DNA of 64,000 nt. It comes from Bacteroidota bacterium. Lineage in GTDB: Bacteria > Bacteroidota > Bacteroidia > Chitinophagales > Saprospiraceae. Location: NCBI GenBank assembly GCA_020160935.1, contig JAIUPL010000008.1, positions 124,001 to 188,000 on the forward strand, read 5' to 3'. The notes under the pieces are model-generated. The model was not told where the DNA came from, ran no database searches, and worked only from the letters and a program-made list of their open reading frames with translations. The stretch's first letter is position 1; each line of letters starts with the position of its first letter. The translations under genes and the position numbers were made by a program. Of the stretch, positions 44,135 through 51,993 are shown one piece after another.

Positions 44135-44977
44135 TTATTTCAAACGGCTGTGCAACAAACTTTGAACCGCTTCTTCAAAACCGGCCGGGCCTGTACCCGA
44201 TGTTCTTCGTAAACCGTCCAGTTCTATTTGTGCATAGTTTCCATCTGCCCTGCGTACCTGGAATGCGATATCTGCACAATTTAACATCGGCAGATCATTC
44301 GGACTGTCGCCAATAGCGGCAAATACGGGAGAGGACGTGGTTTGTCTGAAAATTGACATAAGGTGTCGTACGGCAACCCCTTTATTCGTCGATGCCGATT
44401 GAATTGTCAGAAAACGCCCACCCTGGCTGGTTGAAAAACCCGACACTGCAAGGGCATTCAGAAATTCGGGAGTGTTTTTGGCTTCCGGCGTTTCTACAAG
44501 TGTCTCCGTGAACCAGCGATCCCGGGCGCGCAGAAGCGCTTCCCCATGCAGGCCTGTATGCAACGACAGTTCAGCGTCCGACACATCAGAAAAGCCACGC
44601 ACCGCTGGAAACCGCTTAATAATCTGATGCAGCGCGCTTGTATCCGTATGCGCCAAGGCAAATACCTCGTGTTTTTCCGTATCGATATACCTGGGTAAAA
44701 CAGGAAGTATTTCGGACGGAAAATAACCTTTCGGGATAACAAGCGCGCTGCCGTTTTCAATGATGAAAGGGGCATCAACACTCATTTGTTGTTGCAAATA
44801 CACCTGTTCGGAGTATGTTTTGGAGGAACAAAACACCAATGGAACATGATGGATTTCAAGTTCTTTCAGCGCTTGCTCTGACCGCCGGTAGGAATAGGTA
44901 TGATGGTCAATCAAAGTGCCATCAAGATCGGTAAACAGCACCAGCGACTGATCGTTTCGGACGGGTAGTGTGATCAT
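44135..44977 (-). CDS. mpgP: Mannosyl-3-phosphoglycerate phosphatase
   Basis: The 280-residue HAD-superfamily (type IIB cap) enzyme dephosphorylates mannosyl-3-phosphoglycerate to mannosylglycerate, a compatible solute. HAD motifs: LFTDLDGTLIDHHTYSYRRS (nucleophile and acid Asp), PLVFCSSKTYSEQVYLQ (motif II region with the MPGP-typical SSKT), and AAIGDSPNDLPML (motif IV). The start overlaps the stop of the synthase gene by 4 bases (ATGA), so the two are translationally coupled. Together they form the two-step synthesis route. Confidence 0.93.
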   Translation of the reverse strand: MITLPVRNDQSLVLFTDLDGTLIDHHTYSYRRSEQALKELEIHHVPLVFCSSKTYSEQVYLQQQMSVDAPFIIENGSALVIPKGYFPSEILPVLPRYIDTEKHEVFALAHTDTSALHQIIKRFPAVRGFSDVSDAELSLHTGLHGEALLRARDRWFTETLVETPEAKNTPEFLNALAVSGFSTSQGGRFLTIQSASTNKGVAVRHLMSIFRQTTSSPVFAAIGDSPNDLPMLNCADIAFQVRRADGNYAQIELDGLRRTSGTGPAGFEEAVQSLLHSRLK

Positions 44978-46170
44978 GCCGGAACGAAATTGCTGTGTTT
45001 AGCCCAGTCTGCCACCCGATTGGCGGCATCAAAATTCATGTTAATCAGGGCTGGATATCGATGTGCAATGACCGGAGTCGCGCCTTTTCCAATAATTTTT
45101 TGTCGTTTCAGTTCCAGGAGTATTTCTTTCTGGGCATTTGCCGGGCACAATTTGGAATGATACAAAGCCGCGAGAGAATATTCGATCATTTCACGAATAT
45201 GGTCGTTGCCTTTGCTGGCTTCATGCAGGTGAGGATTGCGCGATTCTACCTGAAAAATTTCCACACCTGCTTTCAATACTTCCGGATAGGGGCAATCCAG
45301 AATACCTCCGAATTTTTCCATCATATTGACGAAATGGTAGGTTTCTATGGAGAACCCTGTGGTGTAATCCAGCAATAGTGCCAGCGGCATGGAAAGTGCA
45401 TGTTCTCCTGCGTTTCCTGTTCTTACAAGTTCCGTTTCAAAACCGGTATAATGACTTAGCAGCATGTTCAGGTAATGATTGGTAATGCGCGAGACACGTC
45501 CCCATTTGGCAAAAAACAGATCGGAACCTACAACCTTGGGCTTGCTATGCCACTGTATTCGAGTCATGGAATAGGGCGTTTTGCTTTGTGCAAAGCCGGC
45601 AGCATAGATGCTTGAATATTCGAAGACAGAACCGGGAAAGAAGTTGTCAGCATCGATAAAACCTACATATTTTTTCCCAAGAAGTTTGGCAAGTACAATG
45701 CCGGCCAACATGCCTTCTGCTTTTCCGTTGCGCACCAGTCCTTCTTCATCGAGCAGGTGCGGATAGTCACCCTGCCTGAATAATTCTGCAAGTTCCAAAG
45801 ACCGCTGGTGAGCGATCACATACTTTTTTTTGGCATACCTGCAGAAAGTGTCGATCATATTACGCTCCATAGCATACCGGTCGACATGTTCCCTTTTGCT
45901 ATTGGAAACAATAATAGGCATGCAGGCGTGTGGAATGCCGCACAAAACGCCTTCGAGCAAGCGCAAGCGCTCGTCTTTCACAGGTATGACAATGGCCATA
46001 TCCTGTTCTATTTCGTGTAATTTGTCTTGAGGAATTTGCTGAATAACATGAAAAGGGCTGGAAAATTCGTCGTCCAAATGCAGCCCACCATCCAGTTCGT
46101 AAATCTTCTGTACCTGATAAAACAGGTTTGCGCCGAAACGCTCGGCGCGTGCCGGTAGTTCTAATCTCAT
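44974..46170 (-). CDS. mpgS: Mannosyl-3-phosphoglycerate synthase (GT78)
   Basis: The 398-residue glycosyltransferase joins GDP-mannose and 3-phosphoglycerate. It begins MRLELPARAERFGANLFYQV, very like the family N-terminus, then AIVIPVKDERLRLLEGVLCG, PIIVSNSKREHVDRYAM, and the metal-binding FIDADNFFPGSVFEY. A longer reading from 46266 would include the promoter at 46207-46236, so the ATG at 46170 is right. The pathway is best known from thermophiles and salt-tolerant bacteria such as Rhodothermus, where mannosylglycerate protects against salt and heat. A promoter close to the start implies transcription independent of neighbours. Confidence 0.95.
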   Translation of the reverse strand: MRLELPARAERFGANLFYQVQKIYELDGGLHLDDEFSSPFHVIQQIPQDKLHEIEQDMAIVIPVKDERLRLLEGVLCGIPHACMPIIVSNSKREHVDRYAMERNMIDTFCRYAKKKYVIAHQRSLELAELFRQGDYPHLLDEEGLVRNGKAEGMLAGIVLAKLLGKKYVGFIDADNFFPGSVFEYSSIYAAGFAQSKTPYSMTRIQWHSKPKVVGSDLFFAKWGRVSRITNHYLNMLLSHYTGFETELVRTGNAGEHALSMPLALLLDYTTGFSIETYHFVNMMEKFGGILDCPYPEVLKAGVEIFQVESRNPHLHEASKGNDHIREMIEYSLAALYHSKLCPANAQKEILLELKRQKIIGKGATPVIAHRYPALINMNFDAANRVADWAKHSNFVPA

Positions 46171-46206
46171 TTCTAAACGATTTGGTGATAAAAGTGGTGA
46201 GGTAAA

Positions 46207-46236
46207 CGAAGGTAGCATTTTTCGGGAGGGCGGCAA
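46207..46236 (-). promoter_or_regulatory. Promoter of the mannosylglycerate operon
   Basis: On the minus strand TTG (46234-46236) and TACCTTCG (46207-46214, one mismatch from TAnnTTTG) are spaced by 19 bases. The start codon at 46170 is 36 bases further on. The position decides the start of mpgS. Confidence 0.68.
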
Positions 46237-46407
46237 AGAAAAACGCCTGATTTTCGGACTGCTCAATAGGGTATAAGGATGTCTGACCGGGATGTTTGCC
46301 TTCTTTTTTTCCTCTTTTGCCGAATCAACTCAGGGTCTGACCGAAGTTTGGGCGGTTGCCCGTTTCCTTACAACACATTTGCAGTATTGTAAAAAACAAA
46401 TGCTGTT

Positions 46408-47979
46408 ATGAAAAAGATATTTCTTGTTGTCATTGGGGGCAGTTGCCTGTTGTTGGGGGCTTTATCAAGTGTCATTTATGAAAATTCCCCGCCACCGGGT
46501 TCTGCCCTTCTACCTCTTCAAACAAAGGATAGTATCCCTCAAAACCTGGCCTCGCCCCCAGAAAAAATCACCTGGAAAATCGACGATATCCCTCATCGTA
46601 CCCTTCATTTTTCGCCGGTAGGCGCTGTTTCGCTGTATGGCAATATGACCCGCCCGACATCGGTATCGTTGTTCATCAGTGGGGATGGAGGCTGGGATGC
46701 TGGCGTCGACGGCATGGCAAAAACACTGGCGCAGGACGGACAGGCCTTGGTGGCGGGCATCGATATTGTCCAGTACTACAAAAAATTACATGCCAACAAT
46801 AGCGCCTGCCTGTATCCTGCCGGTGACATGGAAAATCTGGCCGAGTTTATTCAAAAGGAACTGCACTTGCCAGATTACCATAAACCAGTACTCGTAGGCT
46901 ATTCATCGGGCGCAACGCTGGTGTACACATTGCTTTGTCAGGCGCCAGCAGGCACTTTCAGAGGTGGTATTGCCCTGGGTTTTTGCCCCGAAATCGAGAT
47001 TGACAAGCCGCTCTGCGAGGGATCGGGTACGCTTGAAATGAAGCGCCGAATAAAGGGCCGAGGGTTCGATTTTGTAGATCAACCCGCTCCTTTTTCACCA
47101 CTGGAAGTGTTGCAAGGCGAACGCGATGCAGTGTGCGATTGTACCAGTGCCTGCAATTTTTTTGATCAGGTGAAGCAGGTTCATGTGACGCGACTGCCGG
47201 AGGCCGGGCATGGGTTTTCCGTGAAAGAAAGTTGGTTGCCGCAATTTAAAACGGCGTATAACCGCATTTTATCCGAAACCCCACAGTCAACAGGTATGTT
47301 ACTACCCAATGGAGCATCAGCCGTACCCGTTGCAATGGCTGCTGCTGGCTATTCCGGGCGCGACGTTCAGGAACTTCCTTTGAATATTACATCTGCTCCT
47401 GTCGATGACAAACGCCCTTTGGTGGTATTCCTGAGTGGCGACGGTGGCTGGACGGGGTTTGACCAGCAAATTTGTGGCGAACTTGCTGCCCAACACTATC
47501 CCAGTCTAGGTCTCAATTGTCAGTCCTATTTTTGGAAAAGAAAAACACCCGAACAGGCGACAGCTGATCTGACGCCGGTATTGCGCAAGTACCTGCAAGA
47601 CTGGGGAAAAACAGGAATTATCCTGGTGGGCTACAGTTTCGGCGCCAACGTAGCGCCTTTTGTTGAAAACAGGCTGCCCGACGATTTGCGCAGCAAAATC
47701 AAGAGCATCGTACTGCTGTCGCCCGATACTAAAGGCGATTTTGAAATACACGTAGCCGGTATGCTTGGAAAAAGCGGCGGCCCATATGATGTGATTGCCG
47801 AAATACGTAGCATCCAAAACGCGCCGGTGCTTTGTGTGCGTGGCGAACAGGAAAACACAGAGGTTCAAACGGCACTCCAAGGCGCGGCGCATGTGCAGTT
47901 TATGCATTTGCCCGGTTCGCACCATTACGACAACAACGCGACAAAGGTAGCGGCAGTTATCGAAACCACAATTAAATAA
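46408..47979 (+). CDS. acvB: AcvB/VirJ-family hydrolase with two VirJ-like halves
   Basis: The 523-residue protein has an N-terminal signal or anchor (IFLVVIGGSCLLLGALSSVI) and two alpha/beta-hydrolase halves. Each half has the VirJ hallmark SGDGGW (residues 91-96 and 343-348) and a nucleophile elbow: GYSSGA with Ser166 and GYSFGA with Ser410. Candidate histidines are EAGHGFS and GSHHYDNN. In Agrobacterium and Rhizobium tropici the related AcvB/AtvA hydrolyses lysyl-phosphatidylglycerol in the periplasm and is encoded with lpiA, an MprF homologue. Here too an mprF gene follows, with an odd tRNA-Lys gene between. The role in controlling lysyl-lipid level follows from that family knowledge and this context. 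Confidence 0.88.
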   Translation: MKKIFLVVIGGSCLLLGALSSVIYENSPPPGSALLPLQTKDSIPQNLASPPEKITWKIDDIPHRTLHFSPVGAVSLYGNMTRPTSVSLFISGDGGWDAGVDGMAKTLAQDGQALVAGIDIVQYYKKLHANNSACLYPAGDMENLAEFIQKELHLPDYHKPVLVGYSSGATLVYTLLCQAPAGTFRGGIALGFCPEIEIDKPLCEGSGTLEMKRRIKGRGFDFVDQPAPFSPLEVLQGERDAVCDCTSACNFFDQVKQVHVTRLPEAGHGFSVKESWLPQFKTAYNRILSETPQSTGMLLPNGASAVPVAMAAAGYSGRDVQELPLNITSAPVDDKRPLVVFLSGDGGWTGFDQQICGELAAQHYPSLGLNCQSYFWKRKTPEQATADLTPVLRKYLQDWGKTGIILVGYSFGANVAPFVENRLPDDLRSKIKSIVLLSPDTKGDFEIHVAGMLGKSGGPYDVIAEIRSIQNAPVLCVRGEQENTEVQTALQGAAHVQFMHLPGSHHYDNNATKVAAVIETTIK

Positions 47980-48093
47980 CCTTGACCGATGTGATTGCCA
48001 GACTCACCGAAGCAGGATTGGCTTTGCCCGAACTTTTCATTAATACAGTATTGTAGGAAGCCACATTTGTCCTGTCAACGCAGTTGCAACGCC

Positions 48094-48166
48094 GACCGCA
48101 TATCTCAGTGGCAGAGTACCCGGCTCTTTACCGGGGCTACGGAGTGTTCGATTCCTCCTGCGGTCA
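48094..48166 (+). tRNA. Unusual tRNA-Lys(CTT)-like gene upstream of mprF
   Basis: A full cloverleaf can be drawn. The acceptor stem GACCGCA (48094-48100) pairs perfectly with TGCGGTC (48159-48165) and the discriminator is A (48166). T8, A14, G18, G19 and A21 are in place. The anticodon stem CCCGG/CCGGG (48119-48123, 48131-48135) is perfect and the loop CTCTTTA gives anticodon CTT (48126-48128), that is lysine. The T-loop TTCGATT is canonical. Oddities: T10-T25 is a mismatch in the D-stem; the T-stem GGAG-G/CCTCC pairs fully only if T48145 is bulged out; position 37 is T where lysine tRNAs have A (the t6A site); CCA is not encoded. LysRS identity bases (A73, U35, U36) remain. It lies 114 bases after acvB and 79 bases before mprF, whose product uses Lys-tRNA. 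It could instead be a decayed tRNA copy. Confidence 0.82.
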
Positions 48167-48245
48167 CTGGAAGAAAGATTGTTTCATTATCGGCCGGGGG
48201 GCGGAAGCGATGCCCGGCTTATCTTTTCCTCAAATGCATACTTCC

Positions 48246-50825
48246 ATGAAACTTTCCCTGCGGGGTTCTGCAAAAAGTACCCTTGTTTCTGCTTTTATCG
48301 CCCTTTTAATGATCGCCTGGGGGCTCCATTTTATTCTGAACGAAGGCGTTCACCTGAAAGAAGTAAATGATGCCCTGGGTGCTGCCGACCGCCAGTGGTT
48401 GTATTTGGGAGCCGCACTGGGGTTGGTATATGCCTGGCTGCATGGGAAGATGTATCAAATGAGTTTCCGCGCCCTTGGTATTCGGGTTCGTGCTGAAAAC
48501 ATGGCTCGGCTGTTTCTCAAGCGCAACCTGTTCAGTGTGTTTCTTCCGGCGGGTTTTTTATCGAGTCAGGCCTTGTTTACAGGAGAAACGGCTCGCCTGG
48601 AACGCATACGCGAACGCGATGTCGCCATCGCTTCCGGCATTTTTTCTGCTTCGGCATTGTTGTCCATGATTGTGGTGGTAGCGCCGGCACTGGGCTGGTT
48701 GTTGGCGCAACAGGTATTGCCGGGTAGCGCCATCCTGGCATTTTTATCCGTGAGCATCCTTTTTTCTTTGCTCTTGTTGTGCCTCATGAATTTTGTACGA
48801 CGCGGAAAAGTGTTTCACTGGTGCAGCCGGTATTTTCCAGCGCTGACGAGTCGAATGCAGGAAATGGACTGGCTCCATTTTGAAACGCGTTATTTCATTC
48901 AAGCCATTCTATACTCCTGTCTTGTGGAGTTGGTGGGGATTTTGCATGTGTTCATTTCCATCAAAGCATTGGGAATTGAGCCCACGTGGGGTATGGCAGT
49001 AGCCGGCTATATGGCAGTATTAGTGGTGCTGATGACCTCCCCGTTTTTGCGCGGTATGGGTGCTGTGGAAGCGATGTTGAGCATGGTGCTCATCCGTTTG
49101 GGCGTACCCGCCATAGAAGCCCTTACGGCGGCTATCCTGTTCCGTTTTTTCGAATTCTGGCTGATCCTGGTTTTGACAGCGCCTGTATTTTTGTTTCGCC
49201 CCGGCAGTTTGCTGTTGCGTGTATCACCCTCCATTCTGTTGTTTGTGCTGGGCGTTATCAATATTCTATCAGGCCTTACGCCCTCTTTGCATGGACGTAT
49301 GCAGACCTTGCGGAATTACCTTCCTCTGAGCGCCATACACGCCTCTGTCGCTTTGACGATTGTCATTGGTTTTTTTCTGTTGATCACTGCATTTTACCTG
49401 TTTCAGGGCTGGCGAAGTGCCTGGTATGTGGCAATCGGTTTGAGCGCTGTGTCGCTTCTGAGCCACCTGGCCAAAGGATTCGACTATGAAGAATCTACGC
49501 TGGCGCTGCTCGTTATGGGTTCTTTGCTGTACCAACGAAACCAATATTGTGTAAAGGCCGACTTCCGTATAGGCCGGCGCCGGTGGTTGCCTGCCCTGAC
49601 CGTGGTAGCAACGGTGTGGCTGTTGGGTGCAGCAGGGTTTTACGGACTTGATCACCGGCATTTTGGCCAGGATTTCACCTGGAATGCGTCGATCCGTTAT
49701 GCCATACTCACCTTTTTACTCCAGCAACCTGAAGAATTGCATCCTTTGACACATTTCGGGGCAGAGTTTTTGAACACTATGTACCTGTTGGGTGGGATTA
49801 CCTTGTTGTATGCAGCATTTACCTTGTTCAGGCCCTTGTTTCCGCAATTTGAAAATACAGACCGGGCACGGGAAACAGCAATTTCCATGGTGCAACAATT
49901 CGGCCGCTCCTCTCTGGATTATTTTAAAACCTATTCCGATAAACAGTATTTTTTTTCCCAAAACGCCCAGTCGTTTGTATCCTATAAAAACACCCGACGT
50001 TATGCACTGGTGCTTGAAGACCCCGTTGCAGCCAATGAAAAAGATATGGTAGAGAGTATCACGGAATTTGATCGATATTGTCACAGAAATGGGCTGCGCA
50101 GCATTTATTATCGCATTCCGGAGGCCTCGGCAGCCATGTATCGACAAATGGGGAAATCACTTTTGCCGTTGGGACAGGAAGCCGTTGTGAACCTCACGCA
50201 GTTTTCCATGGATGGAAAAGATCGAAAGGCCATGCGCAATACGATTCATAAAATGGAGCGCGAGGGCTTTGTATTTCGGGTACATGATGCCCCGCTCGAC
50301 GGGCGCATATTGCAACAGTTGCGTGCTGTAAGCGATGCCTGGCTACGGATGCTACACCGCTCCGAACTGAATTTCTCACAGGGCGTTTTTGATGAAAACG
50401 AATTGAAAAATCAGACCGTTCTGACCATGGAAGATGGCGATGGGAAAATACTCGCATTCATCAACCTGATACCGGGTGCTTGTTCGTCGGAAGCCAATTT
50501 CGACATGATGCGCAGGGTAGAAGAAGCGCCGCATGGTACAATGGACTTTATGTTTGTCAATATGTTCCTTTATCTGCAAGCCAAAGGCTTTGACACTTGC
50601 AACCTCGGGCTGGTACCCATGTCAGGGCTGCAACGCACTTCCAGTTTGCCCGAAAACCTCATCAAAATGGCCTACGAGCGCATACCAAGATTTGCCGCCT
50701 ATAAATCGCTGCGTTATTTCAAGGAAAAATTCGACCCCGTGTGGGAAACAAAATACGTGGCTTTTGACAGCCAGATGGATATGGTTAACCTGCCCGCTGC
50801 ACTGGCACAGGTGCTGCGCTCGTAG
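48246..50825 (+). CDS. mprF: MprF-type lysylphosphatidylglycerol synthase/flippase
   Basis: The 859-residue membrane protein has an N-terminal region of about 14 helices (from STLVSAFIALLMIAWGLHFI on; flippase domain of the UPF0104 type to about residue 320, then further helices to about 540) and a C-terminal cytoplasmic GNAT-like transferase domain (about 545-859; RRYALVLEDPVAANEKDMVE, FSMDGKDRKAMRNTIHKMER, then NLGLVPMSGLQ and MAYERIPRFAAYKSLRYFKE). It moves lysine from Lys-tRNA to phosphatidylglycerol, making the membrane less negative and protecting against cationic peptides. The substrate amino acid (Lys rather than Ala or Arg) is suggested by the adjoining tRNA-Lys. In-frame ATGs at 48210 and 48234 are alternatives; 48246 gives the normal short tail before helix 1. 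An open frame further upstream runs across the tRNA and is rejected. Confidence 0.94.
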   Translation: MKLSLRGSAKSTLVSAFIALLMIAWGLHFILNEGVHLKEVNDALGAADRQWLYLGAALGLVYAWLHGKMYQMSFRALGIRVRAENMARLFLKRNLFSVFLPAGFLSSQALFTGETARLERIRERDVAIASGIFSASALLSMIVVVAPALGWLLAQQVLPGSAILAFLSVSILFSLLLLCLMNFVRRGKVFHWCSRYFPALTSRMQEMDWLHFETRYFIQAILYSCLVELVGILHVFISIKALGIEPTWGMAVAGYMAVLVVLMTSPFLRGMGAVEAMLSMVLIRLGVPAIEALTAAILFRFFEFWLILVLTAPVFLFRPGSLLLRVSPSILLFVLGVINILSGLTPSLHGRMQTLRNYLPLSAIHASVALTIVIGFFLLITAFYLFQGWRSAWYVAIGLSAVSLLSHLAKGFDYEESTLALLVMGSLLYQRNQYCVKADFRIGRRRWLPALTVVATVWLLGAAGFYGLDHRHFGQDFTWNASIRYAILTFLLQQPEELHPLTHFGAEFLNTMYLLGGITLLYAAFTLFRPLFPQFENTDRARETAISMVQQFGRSSLDYFKTYSDKQYFFSQNAQSFVSYKNTRRYALVLEDPVAANEKDMVESITEFDRYCHRNGLRSIYYRIPEASAAMYRQMGKSLLPLGQEAVVNLTQFSMDGKDRKAMRNTIHKMEREGFVFRVHDAPLDGRILQQLRAVSDAWLRMLHRSELNFSQGVFDENELKNQTVLTMEDGDGKILAFINLIPGACSSEANFDMMRRVEEAPHGTMDFMFVNMFLYLQAKGFDTCNLGLVPMSGLQRTSSLPENLIKMAYERIPRFAAYKSLRYFKEKFDPVWETKYVAFDSQMDMVNLPAALAQVLRS

Positions 50826-50880
50826 TGCGTGCGAATTCACAGTCTTTAGTTTGAAGAAATACAAATGACTGACAGAGCAT

Positions 50881-50888
50881 TATTTTTG
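50881..50888 (+). promoter_or_regulatory. -7 box before the NTF2-like gene
   Basis: TATTTTTG fits TAnnTTTG and lies 4 bases before the ATG at 50893, which would give an almost leaderless message. No correctly spaced TTG is seen. Confidence 0.4.
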
Positions 50889-50892
50889 CCCC

Positions 50893-51294
50893 ATGAACGC
50901 ACTCGACATCGTACAACAATACTACCAGCATTTCAACAACCAGCACTGGGAAGGAATGCTCTCGCTTTTGAGCGAAGATATTCGCCATGAAGTCAACCAG
51001 GGCGAACCACGCATCGGCCTCACATTATACCGCGAATTTCTCCGGCACATGGATGAATGCTACCACGAACAACTGAGCGATATGGTGTTTTTCAGCGAAC
51101 CGACTGACAAACGCATCGCTGTTGAATTTGTGGTAAATGGCATTTACAAAAAAACGGACGGCGACCTCATTGCCGCCAATGGACAGCGCTACGTGCTGCC
51201 CGCCGGCGCATTTCTGGAATTAAAGGATGGTAAAATCAGCAGGGTCACCACCTACTACAACCTGCCACTCTGGATCAAACTGGTCTCCCAATAA
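50893..51294 (+). CDS. NTF2/SnoaL-like protein (ketosteroid isomerase-related)
   Basis: The 133-residue protein has the cone-shaped SnoaL/NTF2 fold: first helix LDIVQQYYQHFNNQHWEGML, then SEDIRHEVNQGEPRIGL, a central strand RIAVEFVVNGIYKKTDGDL and a C-terminal AGAFLELKDGKISRVTTYYN. It matches the small group annotated as ketosteroid isomerase-related, often near GNAT and nitrilase genes, as here. No catalytic assignment is possible. It may form one transcript with the next two genes across a 111-base repeat-bearing gap. Confidence 0.85.
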   Translation: MNALDIVQQYYQHFNNQHWEGMLSLLSEDIRHEVNQGEPRIGLTLYREFLRHMDECYHEQLSDMVFFSEPTDKRIAVEFVVNGIYKKTDGDLIAANGQRYVLPAGAFLELKDGKISRVTTYYNLPLWIKLVSQ

Positions 51295-51299
51295 CCACC

Positions 51300-51396
51300 T
51301 TGCCTTTTGCTTCTTGCCTTTTGCCCTTTGCTTCTTGCCTTTTGCCCTTTGCTTCTTGCCTTTTGCCCTTTGCTCCTTGCTCCTTGCTCCTTGCCT
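51300..51396. repeat. 21-bp tandem repeat and satellite tail
   Basis: Three perfect or near-perfect copies of the 21-base unit CTTGCCTTTTGCCCTTTGCT(T) occupy 51313-51375, preceded by a partial copy and followed by CTTGCTC heptamers. The unit is seven codons long and keeps the downstream GNAT frame open, giving a hypothetical Leu-Leu-Ala-Phe-Cys-Pro-Leu repeat if read. Confidence 0.9.
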
Positions 51397-51405
51397 CTTA
51401 AAAAA

Positions 51406-51993
51406 ATGCACTTCCAACACTACCACGGCGCTTCCATTGCCGACGTTTTCGAGCCGCTGGCAGCACTTCGAATTGCCGTATTTCACGATTATCCCTATCT
51501 CTATGAGGGGACGGTGGAATATGAAAAAGAATACCTCGGTACGTATGCGCGCTCTGAAGGCGCTTTGCTTTTTGCAGCGTTTGACGGCGAACAAATGGTA
51601 GGCGCTACCACCTGTATCCCGCTGGCCGATGAAACGGAAGAGGTGCAGACGCCGTTTCTGAAAGCAGGATTTGAACTGTCGGAGGTGTTCTATTTTGGTG
51701 AGAGCATCTTGTTGCCTGCCTATCGTGGCCTTGGTCTGGGACATCGTTTTTTTGACGAACGAGAAAAGCATGCTGCACAATTTGGCACGTTTCGATACAC
51801 GTCATTTTGTGCTGTACAGCGGCCTGATGGCCATCCTTTGCGCCCGGCAGAATACCGCCCACTCGATGAATTCTGGACAAAACGCGGATATCGCAAGGAG
51901 CCGACGCTGCAAACGGAATTTTCCTGGCCCGACCTTGGCGAAACCCATTCCACTCCCAAAACGATGATCTACTGGATTCGTCCCATCCCATGA
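51406..51993 (+). CDS. GNAT-family N-acetyltransferase
   Basis: The 195-residue protein has a GNAT fold: GALLFAAFDGEQMVGATTCI as strand 2-4, FYFGESILLPAYRGLGLGHR as the acetyl-CoA-binding motif A, then FFDEREKHAAQFGTFRYTSF. It starts at the first ATG after the tandem repeat; the open frame through the repeat is not counted. The stop overlaps the start of the nitrilase gene by 4 bases (ATGA). In other bacteria a GNAT domain and this nitrilase type are fused in one protein, so the two very likely act on the same substrate. Confidence 0.88.
   Translation: MHFQHYHGASIADVFEPLAALRIAVFHDYPYLYEGTVEYEKEYLGTYARSEGALLFAAFDGEQMVGATTCIPLADETEEVQTPFLKAGFELSEVFYFGESILLPAYRGLGLGHRFFDEREKHAAQFGTFRYTSFCAVQRPDGHPLRPAEYRPLDEFWTKRGYRKEPTLQTEFSWPDLGETHSTPKTMIYWIRPIP

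Noticed and set aside
48084-48245. An upstream extension of mprF from a TTG at 48084
   Set aside because: The extension would translate the tRNA-like gene, has no membrane or signal logic, and ATG starts at 48210-48246 fit the family.
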